Shown here piece by piece: positions 19,665 through 28,976 of a stretch of DNA of 64,000 bases. A model generated the notes under the pieces. That model had not been told where the DNA came from and did not search any database. It saw only the letters and a list, made by a program, of their open reading frames with translations. This DNA is from JACDAN01 sp963721345. GTDB lineage: Bacteria > Actinomycetota > Thermoleophilia > Gaiellales > Gaiellaceae. The stretch is taken from positions 744,001-808,000 of the forward strand of contig CAVRIT010000001.1 in NCBI GenBank assembly GCA_963721345.1. Reading direction: 5' to 3'. The position numbers and the translations under genes were made by a program. How positions within the stretch are numbered: the stretch's first letter is position 1; every line of letters begins with the position of its first letter.

Positions 19665-22600
19665 TGGGCGAGCGCTCCTTCACCGCTGCGAAGGATGGGC
19701 GCCGGTCGCAGCGCGCGGATTCGGATGACCTGGAGCGCCGCAACGAGGACGAGCGCGCTCAGCAGCACGAGCTCGAGCAGCAACACGTGGTCCCACGGCA
19801 CGGAGACGACGACCGGCGGGACCGGCGGCTCGCCGGATGTCCCGAGGGCGACGTGCGGCAGCACGAGCCACGAGACGGCGAGACCGAGCAGCGTTCCACC
19901 GAGGAGGCTGAGCGCGACGACCATCCCGCTCTCGATGCTGATCCAGCCCGAGAGCTGACGGGTCCTCAGGCCGAGCGACCGGAGCACGGCGAACTCGAGC
20001 ATTCGCCCGCGTGCGGCGGCCGCCGCGCTGACCGCGAAGCCGACCGCCGCGAATGCCGCTGCGACGACGAAGCCGAGCGCGAGCGCGCCGATCACTCCGA
20101 GCGGAACCGGGTCTTCGAGCAGTGCGCGTTGTCGCTCGCTCCGCGACACCGCCGCGAGGCTCGAGAACGGCGGCGCCCGTAGCTGCGCAACAACCTCCCG
20201 CTCCTCCGGCGTCTTCAGCCACCACTGGGACGGCTGCACGACCGAACCGAAGCGCGTGAAGTTCAAGGCGAGGTACGTCGGCAGATCGACGACGATCGCC
20301 GGCACGTCGGGGTCGAGCGTCGGGAAGCGGCGCACGGAGTCCGCGACGCGAATCGACTGGTTCCCGCTGGCGAGTGCGAGCGGCATCTGCTGCCCCACCC
20401 GCGCATCGGTCGCTCGCAGGAATGCGTCGCTCGCCAGGACCGGGACGGCGGTCGGCAACTCGTCCCGACCGGGCCGCAGGAGCACCTCGATCGTGGGAGC
20501 CGTCAGATTCGCGAACAGGTATGACCCGGTGTCGACCGGCACACGGAGCGAGCGCCGAGTTGCCGACACCTCGCCGATCCGCGGCCGCTGGTAGGGCACC
20601 TCGATGTCGTCCGCGGACGCCTGCCATTCGACCCCGTCGAGCGGCAGCTGCTGTGAGCGCTCGCCGAGCACCGCCTTGAGGCCGCGCACGACGATCGTCC
20701 GCTTCTCCGCGGCGAGGTAGGGCACGTCCATGCCCACCTTCACTCCGACGAGCTCGAGCGGGTAGCGCGGGAGGGCCCGGCGTCCACCCGGTAGGCGTCT
20801 GGCGAGGTCCACGGTGAAGTCCGACGCACGGCCGGCGCGAATCGCGCCAAGGCGATGCGCCTGCAAGAGTCCGTCAGCGTCCCGGACGTACAGGAAGGCC
20901 GGCTGAGGCCCGGCTCGCCGTTCACCCGGAGGCGCCGGCGAACCTCCGCGGGGCGCCTTGGCGCCGATCACCTGCACGGACAGCGCAAGGGCCGTCGGCT
21001 TGCCCGGCAGCGGGAGAGTCGCCAACTCACCGCGATCCTCGGCAAGGGGCCGGAGCATCTCGCCCAGCGGCCGGCCGGCGAAATCCTCTCGGGCCCGCAG
21101 CACATCTCCGGCGCGAGTGGCATCGACCGCCAGGAGGTTCCCGGTCTCCCGGCTGAAGCGACCGAGGTCGAACGAGTAGGTCGCCGCCGGCAGCGGCTCG
21201 GCGCCGAGCTCGCGGTAGGCCGACGCGACCTCGCCCGGCCTCGGCGCGCCCGGAACCTCGCTCGGCTCGACGAGGACGTCGGCGCCCGCGGCGTACTCGG
21301 CCTGGTCGACCTGGGACTTCTGCCACGTCCGGCTGTACGTCGCCGCGAAGACGCCGATCGCGATCGCGAGTACGAGCAGCAGGACCGAGCGCGCGTAGGC
21401 CTGCGGCCTGCGCGCGAGCTGCCAGAAGCCCAGCGCCGCAACCGGCCCCTGTGTGGACGGGAGGAACCGCTCGACGAGCGCCGCCGTCAGCGGCACGAGC
21501 CGTAGTGACAGCAGGGCGCCGGCGAGCAGCAGCAGCGCGGGAGCGGCCACGAGGAACGGGTCGATCTCCAGCGCGCCGCGGTTCTCCACGAGCGCGCCGT
21601 GGTAGTGCCGAAGCTGCCAGTAGCCGAGCAGCGCCAGTCCGACGAGGATCAGGTCGAGGTGGGTGCGCTGGGCGAAGCGGGCGAGTGGCAGCCGCCGGCG
21701 CTCCTCGACCACCGCGCTCCGGCCCGCGCGAAGCGCCGGGAAGACGAGCGCCGCCACGCAGACGACCGCGGCAACCGCGGCTAGGGCGTAGGCGTTCGCA
21801 CTGACCTGCGGCTCGAGGTGGAGACCGATGTCCGCCAGTGGCCCCGCGACGTTGAGCAGACGCAGGGAGGCGGCGGCGAGCCACGGCGCGACAAGCACCG
21901 CGGGCACGGCGATGATCGCCGCCTCGATCAGCGCCATCCCGGCGATCTGCGGCGTCGTTGCGCCGCGGAGCCGCATGCTCTCGGTCGTCGTCCGCCGTCG
22001 CTCGACGAGGAGCCCGGCGGTGACGATCAGCCCGTAGACGGCGAGAATCGCGAGCTGGATCGAGGGGACGAGTACGCCGGCCCGCGCCAGCCGCAGCGAG
22101 CGGTCGGCGACGGTCAGGATCTCCGGCAGGTTCGTGTCGAGCTCGAACTCCTGTCCCTCCTCGCGTCCGGCGTTCAGGCGCCCTGCCATCCCGGCGAGCG
22201 CCCGGCGAAGCTCCTGAGCCTCGCCGATTGCGAGGCGCTCGTGGCGAGGAGCAAGTCGCCACCGAAGCTCCATGTTCTGGACGCCCAGCGCGTAGAACTT
22301 CTCCCTCGTCGTGACGAGCGGGCCGCTGCCGCCCGTGGTCGAGAGCGGATTGCCCCACCAGTAGGCCGAGGCCGTCTGCTGGGGCCGGAAGATGCCGACC
22401 ACCCGCGCGTCGACGTCCGTCGGGCCGAGCCGGCTCCGAGCCTGGATGCGGTCGCCGACGCGAAGCTCGAGCGCGCGGGCGACGGCCTCGGGCGCCACGA
22501 CCTCCGCGGTCCCGTCAGTCGTCGCCGGCCAGCGCCCCGAGACGAGCCGTGCGTGATCCTGCAGATCGTCGAAGAAGCCGAAGACGACCGCCCGCTCGCC

Positions 22601-22921
22601 GTCGGTGAAGGTCTCGGACTCGCCGTTCGCCGAGATCGCGACGCCGGTGGCGCGGAAGGCGTCGCGAGCCGCCTCTTCGACGCTCTCGTCGAGCCCCGGG
22701 TCGGTCCCCCCGAAGATGCTGATCCGCGCTTGGACGTTCGCCTCGGTGACCGGCGCACGCTCGAGCCGCTCGCGGAGACTGCTCTCCGCGACCGCGCTGG
22801 CGTAGATCGGGATCGCCGCGACGAGCGTCGCGGCGAGCAGCACGACGAGAAACGCCGTCGACACGACCAGGCGGTCGGCGACGGCTCCTTTGAGGACGAT
22901 GGCCCAGCGACTCGGTTGCAC
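19661..22921 (-). CDS. FtsX-type ABC permease 2 (1086 aa)
   Basis: First gene of the operon. TM1 is at residues 18-45 (VVSTAFLVVLLAATLVAAIP), then a large extracytoplasmic domain, a TM cluster around 270-520, a second large domain and a C-terminal FtsX module (ALALGFVVAAAFAAVGFAVS, VVALSLLGGTLLGLAVSWLV, LLLELVLLSALVLVAALQV). It is a paralogue of the next permease, so the transporter is probably a heterodimer served by two different ATPases. The substrate is unknown; an envelope role is likely. Its 5' end is about 108 bp from tRNA-Ala. Confidence 0.88.
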   Translation of the reverse strand: MQPSRWAIVLKGAVADRLVVSTAFLVVLLAATLVAAIPIYASAVAESSLRERLERAPVTEANVQARISIFGGTDPGLDESVEEAARDAFRATGVAISANGESETFTDGERAVVFGFFDDLQDHARLVSGRWPATTDGTAEVVAPEAVARALELRVGDRIQARSRLGPTDVDARVVGIFRPQQTASAYWWGNPLSTTGGSGPLVTTREKFYALGVQNMELRWRLAPRHERLAIGEAQELRRALAGMAGRLNAGREEGQEFELDTNLPEILTVADRSLRLARAGVLVPSIQLAILAVYGLIVTAGLLVERRRTTTESMRLRGATTPQIAGMALIEAAIIAVPAVLVAPWLAAASLRLLNVAGPLADIGLHLEPQVSANAYALAAVAAVVCVAALVFPALRAGRSAVVEERRRLPLARFAQRTHLDLILVGLALLGYWQLRHYHGALVENRGALEIDPFLVAAPALLLLAGALLSLRLVPLTAALVERFLPSTQGPVAALGFWQLARRPQAYARSVLLLVLAIAIGVFAATYSRTWQKSQVDQAEYAAGADVLVEPSEVPGAPRPGEVASAYRELGAEPLPAATYSFDLGRFSRETGNLLAVDATRAGDVLRAREDFAGRPLGEMLRPLAEDRGELATLPLPGKPTALALSVQVIGAKAPRGGSPAPPGERRAGPQPAFLYVRDADGLLQAHRLGAIRAGRASDFTVDLARRLPGGRRALPRYPLELVGVKVGMDVPYLAAEKRTIVVRGLKAVLGERSQQLPLDGVEWQASADDIEVPYQRPRIGEVSATRRSLRVPVDTGSYLFANLTAPTIEVLLRPGRDELPTAVPVLASDAFLRATDARVGQQMPLALASGNQSIRVADSVRRFPTLDPDVPAIVVDLPTYLALNFTRFGSVVQPSQWWLKTPEEREVVAQLRAPPFSSLAAVSRSERQRALLEDPVPLGVIGALALGFVVAAAFAAVGFAVSAAAAARGRMLEFAVLRSLGLRTRQLSGWISIESGMVVALSLLGGTLLGLAVSWLVLPHVALGTSGEPPVPPVVVSVPWDHVLLLELVLLSALVLVAALQVIRIRALRPAPILRSGEGALAQ

Positions 22922-23028
22922 AGCGCGGAAGTCGTATCAGCAGACGAGCCGCGACCCGGCGAGGAACCGGTGTCGGACACCCGATCGTGTCATGGGGTGA
23001 CTGTGCCGATTCTGAAACCGATCGGGAG

Positions 23029-23101
23029 TGGAGCCAGCCGGGCTCGAACCGGCGACCTTCTGGCTGCCAGCCAGACGCTCTCCCAACTGAGCTATGGCCC
23101 C
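23029..23101 (-). tRNA. tRNA-Ala (GGC)
   Basis: The full cloverleaf is readable on the minus strand: acceptor GGGGCCA/TGGCTCC with the alanine-identity G3:U70 wobble, D arm GCTC/GAGC, anticodon stem TCTGG/CCAGA with loop CTGGCAG, and T arm GCCGG/CCGGC. The discriminator is A and CCA is not encoded. It follows rsfS upstream on the same strand. Confidence 0.96.
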
Positions 23102-23193
23102 GAGGCTGCCGTCGCAGTTTAGCGACGGTTTGGCGCACCTCCCGTTACCGGACCAGGTCCACGCACCGAAGTGTCGCGAACGTGTGCCGAAAC

Positions 23194-23583
23194 TCAGGCC
23201 GACGCGACGTCGAGCTCGACTGAGGGCATGTCGCCCCAGAGCTCTTCGAGGCCGTAGTAGCGCCTCGTCTCCGGCGTGAAGACGTGGAGGACGACGTCGA
23301 GGTAGTCCGAGAGGATCCAGTCGCCCTGCGCGACGCCCTCGATCGACCGCGACCGCAGCTTGTGGTCGGCCTTGAGGCGTTCGCGAACCTCGTCGGCGAT
23401 CGCCTTCGTCTGCCGCGGGTTGCGCCCGGTGCAGATGACGAAGAAGTCGGTGTAGGCGCAGACCGGCCTGAGATCGAGGATGACGACGTCTTCCGCCAGC
23501 TTCTCTCGGGCGAGGCCGGCGATGAGGCGAGCTTGTTCGATCGAGGTCAGTCGGAACGAATCCTTTCGCGTAGCTACGCCCAC
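23194..23583 (-). CDS. rsfS: Ribosomal silencing factor RsfS
   Basis: 129 residues with the RsfS/Iojap core: IAGLAREKLAEDVVILDLR, TDFFVICTGRNPRQTKAIAD, EGVAQGDWILSDYLDVVLHV and FTPETRRYYGLEELWGD. It binds ribosomal protein uL14 and blocks 30S-50S joining during starvation. It starts with GTG 3 bases after nadD ends, in the conserved order obg-nadD-rsfS. Confidence 0.96.
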   Translation of the reverse strand: MGVATRKDSFRLTSIEQARLIAGLAREKLAEDVVILDLRPVCAYTDFFVICTGRNPRQTKAIADEVRERLKADHKLRSRSIEGVAQGDWILSDYLDVVLHVFTPETRRYYGLEELWGDMPSVELDVASA

Positions 23584-23586
23584 ATT

Positions 23587-24117
23587 CTACCCGGGGCCTT
23601 CGGAGTACAAGCCTCGCCGCTCGATCTCTCGCGCCACGAGAGCAGGAACGAGGTCGCCCACGCTCTCCCCAGCGGCCACACGCCGGCGAACCTCGCTCGA
23701 GGAGATCGGATGCTGGTCGATCTCGAAGAGCCGCACGTCTCCGCCCGGGACGGGCTGCCCGGGCCGGCGAGCAACGGCCAGCGGGATCCGCCCGAGGATC
23801 TCGTCGGGCTCCTTCCAGGTGCGGAATGCCGCCCACTGGTCCGCTCCGATCACGAGCACAGCGTCCTCCGGCTCCTCGGCGCGAAGGAAGTCCACCGTGA
23901 AGGCGTGGGGGTCGAGGCGCACATCGGCGCCGGGAAAGGCCAGCCGTGCAAGCTCGAGGCGTACCTCCGGCGGGGCAACCGTCCCTCTGTGGCCCGGACG
24001 CTCGGAGACCAGAACGAGCAGCCGATCGACGCCCAACTCCCGAAGGGCGCCCTCCGCGAGCGCGACGTGGCCGAGGTGCGGCGGGTCGAACGCGCCGCCG
24101 AGGATCGCGACCGTCAG
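23587..24117 (-). CDS. nadD: Nicotinate-nucleotide adenylyltransferase, probable CTG start
   Basis: 176 residues. The enzyme makes deamido-NAD from nicotinate mononucleotide and ATP. The nucleotidyltransferase motif TVAILGGAFDPPHLGHVALA is at the very N-terminus and ISSSEVRRRVAAGESV (the ISSTxIR motif) near the C-terminus. Family proteins start two to five residues before this GG motif, and the only candidate there is CTG at 24117, whose last two bases overlap the obg stop (CTGA). No ATG, GTG or TTG occurs in frame nearby upstream. Confidence 0.93.
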   Translation of the reverse strand: MTVAILGGAFDPPHLGHVALAEGALRELGVDRLLVLVSERPGHRGTVAPPEVRLELARLAFPGADVRLDPHAFTVDFLRAEEPEDAVLVIGADQWAAFRTWKEPDEILGRIPLAVARRPGQPVPGGDVRLFEIDQHPISSSEVRRRVAAGESVGDLVPALVAREIERRGLYSEGPG

Positions 24118-25298
24118 AGCGTCACCGTCTCGTCGCCGATCTCGATCTCGGCCCCCGGCTTGGCCCCCGCCGCACGGAGCGCTGCCTCGAGCACGGGAAA
24201 CTCGGGAACCGTTCCGACGACCCGGTAGCCGCGATCGGTCCGAAAGATGCGGTACGGGCGTGCGTCGGCCTGCGGGCGATAGTCGAGGAACTCGACCATG
24301 CCGTCCTCGGGCTCGTCGTCCTCCTCCGGCGGCGCCGGACACAGCTCGAAGAGCGTGTTCTTCAGGTCGCCGATCCCCGCGCCCGTCGCCGCAGACGTTC
24401 TCACGACACGCAGCACGCGCGGGTCGTCGGTGGCAAACGACGCGTCGGGTGCGATGTCCACCTTGTTCAGGACGACGATCTGAGGAAGCCGGTCGAGGCC
24501 CGCACCATAGGCCGAGAGCTCTCGGTCGATCGCAGCGAACCGCTCCCGCTCGTCCGCCTCGGACGCATCGATCACGTGAACGAGGAGACGAGCCCGCTCA
24601 AGGTGCGCCAGGAACTCGTGGCCGAGGCCGATCCCCTCGCTCGCTCCTTCGATCAGTCCAGGAACATCTGCCACCGTCAACTGCCGCCCATCGGGGCCGT
24701 CCACGGTCCCGAGCACCGGCGAGATCGTCGTGAACGGATACTCCGCCACCTTCGGCTTCGCGTTCGAGATCCGCCGGAGGAGCGACGACTTCCCCGCGTT
24801 GGGGAGGCCCACCAGCGCTGCGTCCGCCAGGAGCTTGAGCCGCAGCTCCAGGTCGGCCGACTCTCCCGGCGTCCCGACCTCGGCGAACCGGGGCGCCTGA
24901 CGGGTCGAAGTCGCGAACCGGCGGTTGCCGCGCCCGCCGGAGCCGCCGCGTGCGACGACGACGCGAGAACCGGTCCTCGCAAGATCCGCGATCAGCCGCT
25001 CGTCCTCGTCGAAGACCTGCGTGCCGGCGGGAACGCGTAGCTCCGCCTGCTCACCGTCGGCACCTTGCTTTCCTGCGCCGCGCCCCGCTCCTCCGGCGGC
25101 CGCCTTGTAGACGCGCGGCGCCTGGAACTTCCCCAGGTCGCGAAGGTCGGGGTCCGCGACCAGCGTCACGTCGCCGCCACGTCCGCCGTCACCGCCGTCG
25201 GGGCCGCCCTTCGGGACGTACTTCTCGCGCCGGAAGCTCAGCGCGCCGTGTCCGCCCCGGCCGGCCTGCACGCGAATGCGGGCCCGGTCGTGGAACAT
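24114..25298 (-). CDS. obg: GTPase Obg/CgtA
   Basis: 394 residues. The glycine-rich Obg fold comes first (AGRGGHGALSFRREKYVPKG, GGDGGRGGDVTLVAD). The G domain has GLPNAGKSSLLRRI (G1), TTISP (G2), DVPGLIEGA (G3), NKVD (G4) and TSA (G5). A C-terminal OCT domain is present (residues about 320-390, FRTDRGYRVVGTVPEFPVLE), as in actinobacterial and clostridial forms. Obg assists 50S maturation and links it to the stringent response. It sits between rpmA and nadD. Confidence 0.97.
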   Translation of the reverse strand: MFHDRARIRVQAGRGGHGALSFRREKYVPKGGPDGGDGGRGGDVTLVADPDLRDLGKFQAPRVYKAAAGGAGRGAGKQGADGEQAELRVPAGTQVFDEDERLIADLARTGSRVVVARGGSGGRGNRRFATSTRQAPRFAEVGTPGESADLELRLKLLADAALVGLPNAGKSSLLRRISNAKPKVAEYPFTTISPVLGTVDGPDGRQLTVADVPGLIEGASEGIGLGHEFLAHLERARLLVHVIDASEADERERFAAIDRELSAYGAGLDRLPQIVVLNKVDIAPDASFATDDPRVLRVVRTSAATGAGIGDLKNTLFELCPAPPEEDDEPEDGMVEFLDYRPQADARPYRIFRTDRGYRVVGTVPEFPVLEAALRAAGAKPGAEIEIGDETVTL

Positions 25299-25312
25299 CG
25301 AGGCCGTAGGCC

Positions 25313-25573
25313 TTAAGCGGTCGGCTGCTCGCCGACGACGATCGTGCGGCGCTCGCCGCTACGGCGAAACTCCACGCGGCCGTCGCGCGTCGCGAAGATG
25401 GTGTCGTCGCGGCCGAGGCCGGCGCCCGGCCCTGGCCGGAAGCGAGTCCCGCGCTGACGGACCAGGATCATCCCGGCACGCACGGTCTGTCCGTCGTAGA
25501 TCTTGACCCCGAGGCGCTTCGCCTCCGAGTCCCGCCCGTTCCGCGACGAGCCGAGTCCCTTTTTGTGTGCCAT
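25313..25573 (-). CDS. rpmA: Ribosomal protein bL27
   Basis: 86 residues. It starts MAHKKGLGSSRNGRDSEAKR, the mature L27 N-terminus that reaches the peptidyl-transferase centre, followed by GVKIYDGQTVRAGMILVRQR and GTRFRPGPGAGLGRDDTIFA. No cleavable Firmicutes-type extension is present. It directly follows rplU with no gap. Confidence 0.98.
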   Translation of the reverse strand: MAHKKGLGSSRNGRDSEAKRLGVKIYDGQTVRAGMILVRQRGTRFRPGPGAGLGRDDTIFATRDGRVEFRRSGERRTIVVGEQPTA

Positions 25574-25987
25574 CTACTCGGATTCCTTTGCCTTGGTCGT
25601 GGTCGCCGCCCGCTTCGGCTTCGCCGCGGACGTCTCCTTCTTCGCCGTCGTCGAGGACGAGGACGAGGACGACGCCGCACGCTTGGCGCCGATCGACTCG
25701 ATCTGGATCTGCGTCAGCTTGCTCCGGTAGCCGGTGTGGCGTCTGTAGCCCGTCCGGCGCCGGTACTTGCCGATCCGGATCTTCTCTCCCTTGACGTGCG
25801 CGAGCACCTTCGCCGTCACAGGCTGGCCCTTGGGCGAGAGCTCGGCCTTCCCGCCGCCGCCCTGGAAGATGACGTCCGGCTTGAACGTCTTCGACTCCTC
25901 GACGTCCAGCCGGTCCACGAGCAGCTTCTCGCCCTCTCGGACGACGTACTGCTTGCCACCCAGCTTGATGATCGCGTAATCGGCCAT
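25574..25987 (-). CDS. rplU: Ribosomal protein bL21 with Ser/Lys-rich C-terminal tail
   Basis: 137 residues; typical L21 is about 100. Residues 1-100 are a normal L21 (MADYAIIKLGGKQYVVREGE, KYRRRTGYRRHTGYRSKLTQ). About 35 extra residues follow: a run of seven serines, then a Lys/Ala-rich tail ending TKAKESE. The tail is likely disordered and basic and may contact rRNA. The rne gene lies upstream on the same strand with a 31-bp gap. Confidence 0.97.
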   Translation of the reverse strand: MADYAIIKLGGKQYVVREGEKLLVDRLDVEESKTFKPDVIFQGGGGKAELSPKGQPVTAKVLAHVKGEKIRIGKYRRRTGYRRHTGYRSKLTQIQIESIGAKRAASSSSSSSTTAKKETSAAKPKRAATTTKAKESE

Positions 25988-26018
25988 GGAAAAACCGCGG
26001 CAGCTCTCCGCGGGAGCG

Positions 26019-28625
26019 TCAGTCTACCAGCGGGTTTTTGGCACCAGCCGCGCCGCTCTCGGCTCCCGTCCCGTCGGTCTTGGCTCCGGCCGCAGCCGGC
26101 TTCTTCCGCCGACGGCCGCCTCGGCTCCCGCGCCTCGTGCGCTTCTTCTTCGGCGCGGCGCCGTCCCCGGCCGCCTCGCCGTTCTCCGAGGCTGCGCCGA
26201 GCTTTGGATCGGGAACGTGGATCAGCACAGGCGTCTCGGCCGGCGCGCCGTTCTCGCTCTTCGGCTGCTCCTCGGCCGGGACCGCTGCGGCGGGCTTGGG
26301 CTGGCCCGCTGCGGCTTCGCCCGTGGCGTCGACGGGCTTCTTCTTCCGCCGCCGCCCCCCACGCGAGCCGCGTCGAGTCTTCTTCTTCTTCGGCTGCCCC
26401 TCGGCGGCGGCAGGCTCGGCGGTCTCGGCGGTCGGCTCCTCGGCAACGGCCTCGACGACGGCCTCCTGCTCGTCCTCTTCCGGCGCCGCCGCCTCCTCTT
26501 CCTCCACCTCGGCGACCTTTGCCTCCGGCTTGGGCTTCGGCTCGGTGGTGGCGCGCAACTTCCGAGCCCGGGTCGGCTTCTCCGCAAGCTCCTCTGCGGT
26601 GATCGGCTCGATGCGGGCCTCGTCCGGGGCCGAGACCAGCTGGGCATAGGCCGTTCCGTCGAGCACGCGCGTGATGCGCGCCTTGACGCGCTTCCCGACC
26701 ATCGACGCGGCACCCGCGACGTTGACCGGGAACTCGCCTTCCTTCGCGACGCCCGCGTCGGGATCGTGCAACCCGACCTCGACGAGCTTCAGCTGGCGTT
26801 CCTGGCCCTCTTCGACCGGCGCCTCGGGCTGGAGCTTCGCGAGCGGGCCGCGCTCGAGCTCTTTGAAGTGGTCGGCTGGGACGCCCTCCTTGCCGACGAC
26901 GAAGAACCTGCGGCGAGTGCGGTCCTCGATCGCGCGCAGGCGGGCGGCCGCCGGGCCGATCAGGATCGAGGCGACGTGGGCGTTCAGCTCGACGCGGAAC
27001 GCACCGGTGCGCGATGCCGCAGCGAGCGCGCGGAGCCTCCGCTCCACCTCGACCGCCGCCGTCACCTCCGAGATGACCGTGCCGTCGCCCTCGCAGGTCG
27101 GGCAGGGCTTCGAGAGGATCTCACGGGGCCCGTGCGCGACATTCTGCCGCGTCATCTCGACGAGGCCGAGCGGCGAGATCTCGACGACGTACGTCTTCGT
27201 GCGGTCGCGCTGGAGCTCAGCCTTCAGCGCCTCCTCGACGGCCTCCCGGTTCTTCGGATTGGCCATGTCGATGAAGTCGATGACGATGATCCCGCCGATG
27301 TCCCGCAGCCGCAGCTGCCGGACGACCTCCTTCACCGCCTCGAGGTTGTTCTTGGTGATCGTGTCCTCGAGCCGCTGGCCCGAGCTCTTCGATCGCGAGC
27401 CGACGAAACGACCTGTGTTCACGTCGATGACCGTGAAGGCTTCGGCGTAGTCGAAGATGAGGTATCCGCCGGACGGCAGGTCGACCCGGCGCGACAGCGT
27501 CGAGCGAATCTCCGCGTCGACGCCGAACTCCTCGAAGAGCGGCGTCTTCCCCGAGTGCTTCTGGACCCGCTCCGCCATGTGCGGCGAGGTCTTCTTCAGG
27601 TAGCCGACGACCCGCTTGTAGGCCAGGTCGTGGTCGATGACCGCGCGCTCGAAGTCGTTTGTGAAGAGGTCGCGGATCACCCGCAGCGGCAGCTCGGCCT
27701 CCTCGTAGACCAGCGCCGGCGCCTTCGCCTCGGCCGCGCGATCCTGGATCGCCTTCCAGAGGCGCTCGAGGAACTGGAGGTCCCGCTCGATGTCCTCCGC
27801 GGATGCCCCTTCGGCCGCCGTGCGGACGATGACGCTCCCCTTCTTCGGCGCGACCTGCTTGAGGATGTCGCGCAGCCGGATGCGCTCGTCATCCGGGAGG
27901 CGCCGGGACACCCCCGTGCCCTCGCCGCTCGGGACGTACACGACGAAGCGCCCGGGGAGCGAGATCTCGGTCGTGAGCCGCGCGCCCTTCGACTTCATCG
28001 GGTCCTTGACGGCCTGGACGAGCAGCTCCTCGCCGCGGCTGAGCAGATCCTGGATCTTGCGACCGTGGCGCCGGCCCTCGAGCTCGGGCGTCACGATCTC
28101 GTCGACGTAGAGGAAGCCGTTCTTCTCGAGGCCGATCTCGACGAACGCGGCCTCCATGCCCGGCAGGACGTTGTCGACCGTGCCCTTGTAGATGTTCCCG
28201 GCGATCGACCGGCTCTCATCGCGCTCGAGGTAGACCTCGGCGACCTGGTCGTCCTCCAGCACCGCGACGCGCTGCTCGGCGACGTCGACGGAGATGACGA
28301 GCTCACGCTTGGCCGGCGGCGGAAGCGTTCGCGGCGTCGCCGTGCGCCGGCGCGTCTGGCGCTGCCCGCGTGCCTCGCGGGGCTTGCGCTCCGGCTTGTC
28401 GGTCTTCCGCTCGGGCTTCGACGGCGCCTCCTCGGACGCGGTCGTCGCGCGCTCGCCGGGCTTGCGGCGGTTGCGACCACCGCGAGTTCCGCGGCGTCGT
28501 CTCGGTCGTGCTTGTGTCGGGTCGCCCGCTTGCTCTGCGGGCGCGCTCGTTACGGGCTGATCGGGCTCCACCCGCTCCTGAACAGGGGCGGGCTCAGACT
28601 TTTTGCGCTTGAACCATTGCAGCAA
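26019..28625 (-). CDS. rne: Ribonuclease E/G with long basic C-terminal tail
   Basis: 868 residues. An S1 domain lies at about residues 135-220 and the RNase E/G catalytic core follows, with metal-binding Asp in VIDVNTGRFVG and IVIDFIDM and the Zn-link CPTCEGDG near residue 508. After about residue 690 the protein is low complexity: Glu/Ala-rich segments and two RRGSRGGRRRKK blocks, a typical RNA- or degradosome-binding tail. The N-terminal 100 residues are also basic and disordered. It processes rRNA and degrades mRNA. Position before rplU-rpmA matches the actinobacterial order. Confidence 0.96.
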   Translation of the reverse strand: MLQWFKRKKSEPAPVQERVEPDQPVTSAPAEQAGDPTQARPRRRRGTRGGRNRRKPGERATTASEEAPSKPERKTDKPERKPREARGQRQTRRRTATPRTLPPPAKRELVISVDVAEQRVAVLEDDQVAEVYLERDESRSIAGNIYKGTVDNVLPGMEAAFVEIGLEKNGFLYVDEIVTPELEGRRHGRKIQDLLSRGEELLVQAVKDPMKSKGARLTTEISLPGRFVVYVPSGEGTGVSRRLPDDERIRLRDILKQVAPKKGSVIVRTAAEGASAEDIERDLQFLERLWKAIQDRAAEAKAPALVYEEAELPLRVIRDLFTNDFERAVIDHDLAYKRVVGYLKKTSPHMAERVQKHSGKTPLFEEFGVDAEIRSTLSRRVDLPSGGYLIFDYAEAFTVIDVNTGRFVGSRSKSSGQRLEDTITKNNLEAVKEVVRQLRLRDIGGIIVIDFIDMANPKNREAVEEALKAELQRDRTKTYVVEISPLGLVEMTRQNVAHGPREILSKPCPTCEGDGTVISEVTAAVEVERRLRALAAASRTGAFRVELNAHVASILIGPAAARLRAIEDRTRRRFFVVGKEGVPADHFKELERGPLAKLQPEAPVEEGQERQLKLVEVGLHDPDAGVAKEGEFPVNVAGAASMVGKRVKARITRVLDGTAYAQLVSAPDEARIEPITAEELAEKPTRARKLRATTEPKPKPEAKVAEVEEEEAAAPEEDEQEAVVEAVAEEPTAETAEPAAAEGQPKKKKTRRGSRGGRRRKKKPVDATGEAAAGQPKPAAAVPAEEQPKSENGAPAETPVLIHVPDPKLGAASENGEAAGDGAAPKKKRTRRGSRGGRRRKKPAAAGAKTDGTGAESGAAGAKNPLVD

Positions 28626-28744
28626 GAGAAATCCTTTCCGCGCGCGCGCGACTCTTCGCCTGTCCGGCGGGTCGCGCGCTGCGTCGAATACGAGAAATGA
28701 ACGTGCATAAGCGTTTCCTCAGGCTAGCAGCAGCCTCGCGCGTT

Positions 28745-28942
28745 TCAGGCCGCCGCGGCCGGGCGGAGCTTCGTACGCCTGGTGTTGATCACGCGCAGCC
28801 GCTGAGACAGACGCGCCCACGCCCACGGCTCCAGCTCGAGGTAGCGGACGGCGGACTGCCCTCTCGTGGCCGCGAGGTACTCGAACCACGCGTCGGCCTC
28901 TTCGATCACGAGCAGCTTGAACGGATCACGCTTCGTCGCCAT
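28745..28942 (-). CDS. Small conserved-looking protein (65 aa), unknown
   Basis: The sequence MATKRDPFKLLVIEEADAWF, then EYLAATRGQSAVRYLELEPW, has a compact alpha/beta look and a basic C-terminus. No family is recognised. It lies between rodA and rne on the same strand, 34 bp after rodA, so it is probably part of the cell-shape/RNA operon. Confidence 0.65.
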   Translation of the reverse strand: MATKRDPFKLLVIEEADAWFEYLAATRGQSAVRYLELEPWAWARLSQRLRVINTRRTKLRPAAAA

Positions 28943-28976
28943 CTAGCGGCCGATCGTAGGACCTGTATCGGACGGA

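Noticed and set aside
25986..28700. A 904-codon open frame on the plus strand, antisense to rne
   Set aside because: It mirrors the rne frame; its Arg/Leu/Asp-rich content is typical of antisense frames in very high G+C DNA and no domain is recognisable.
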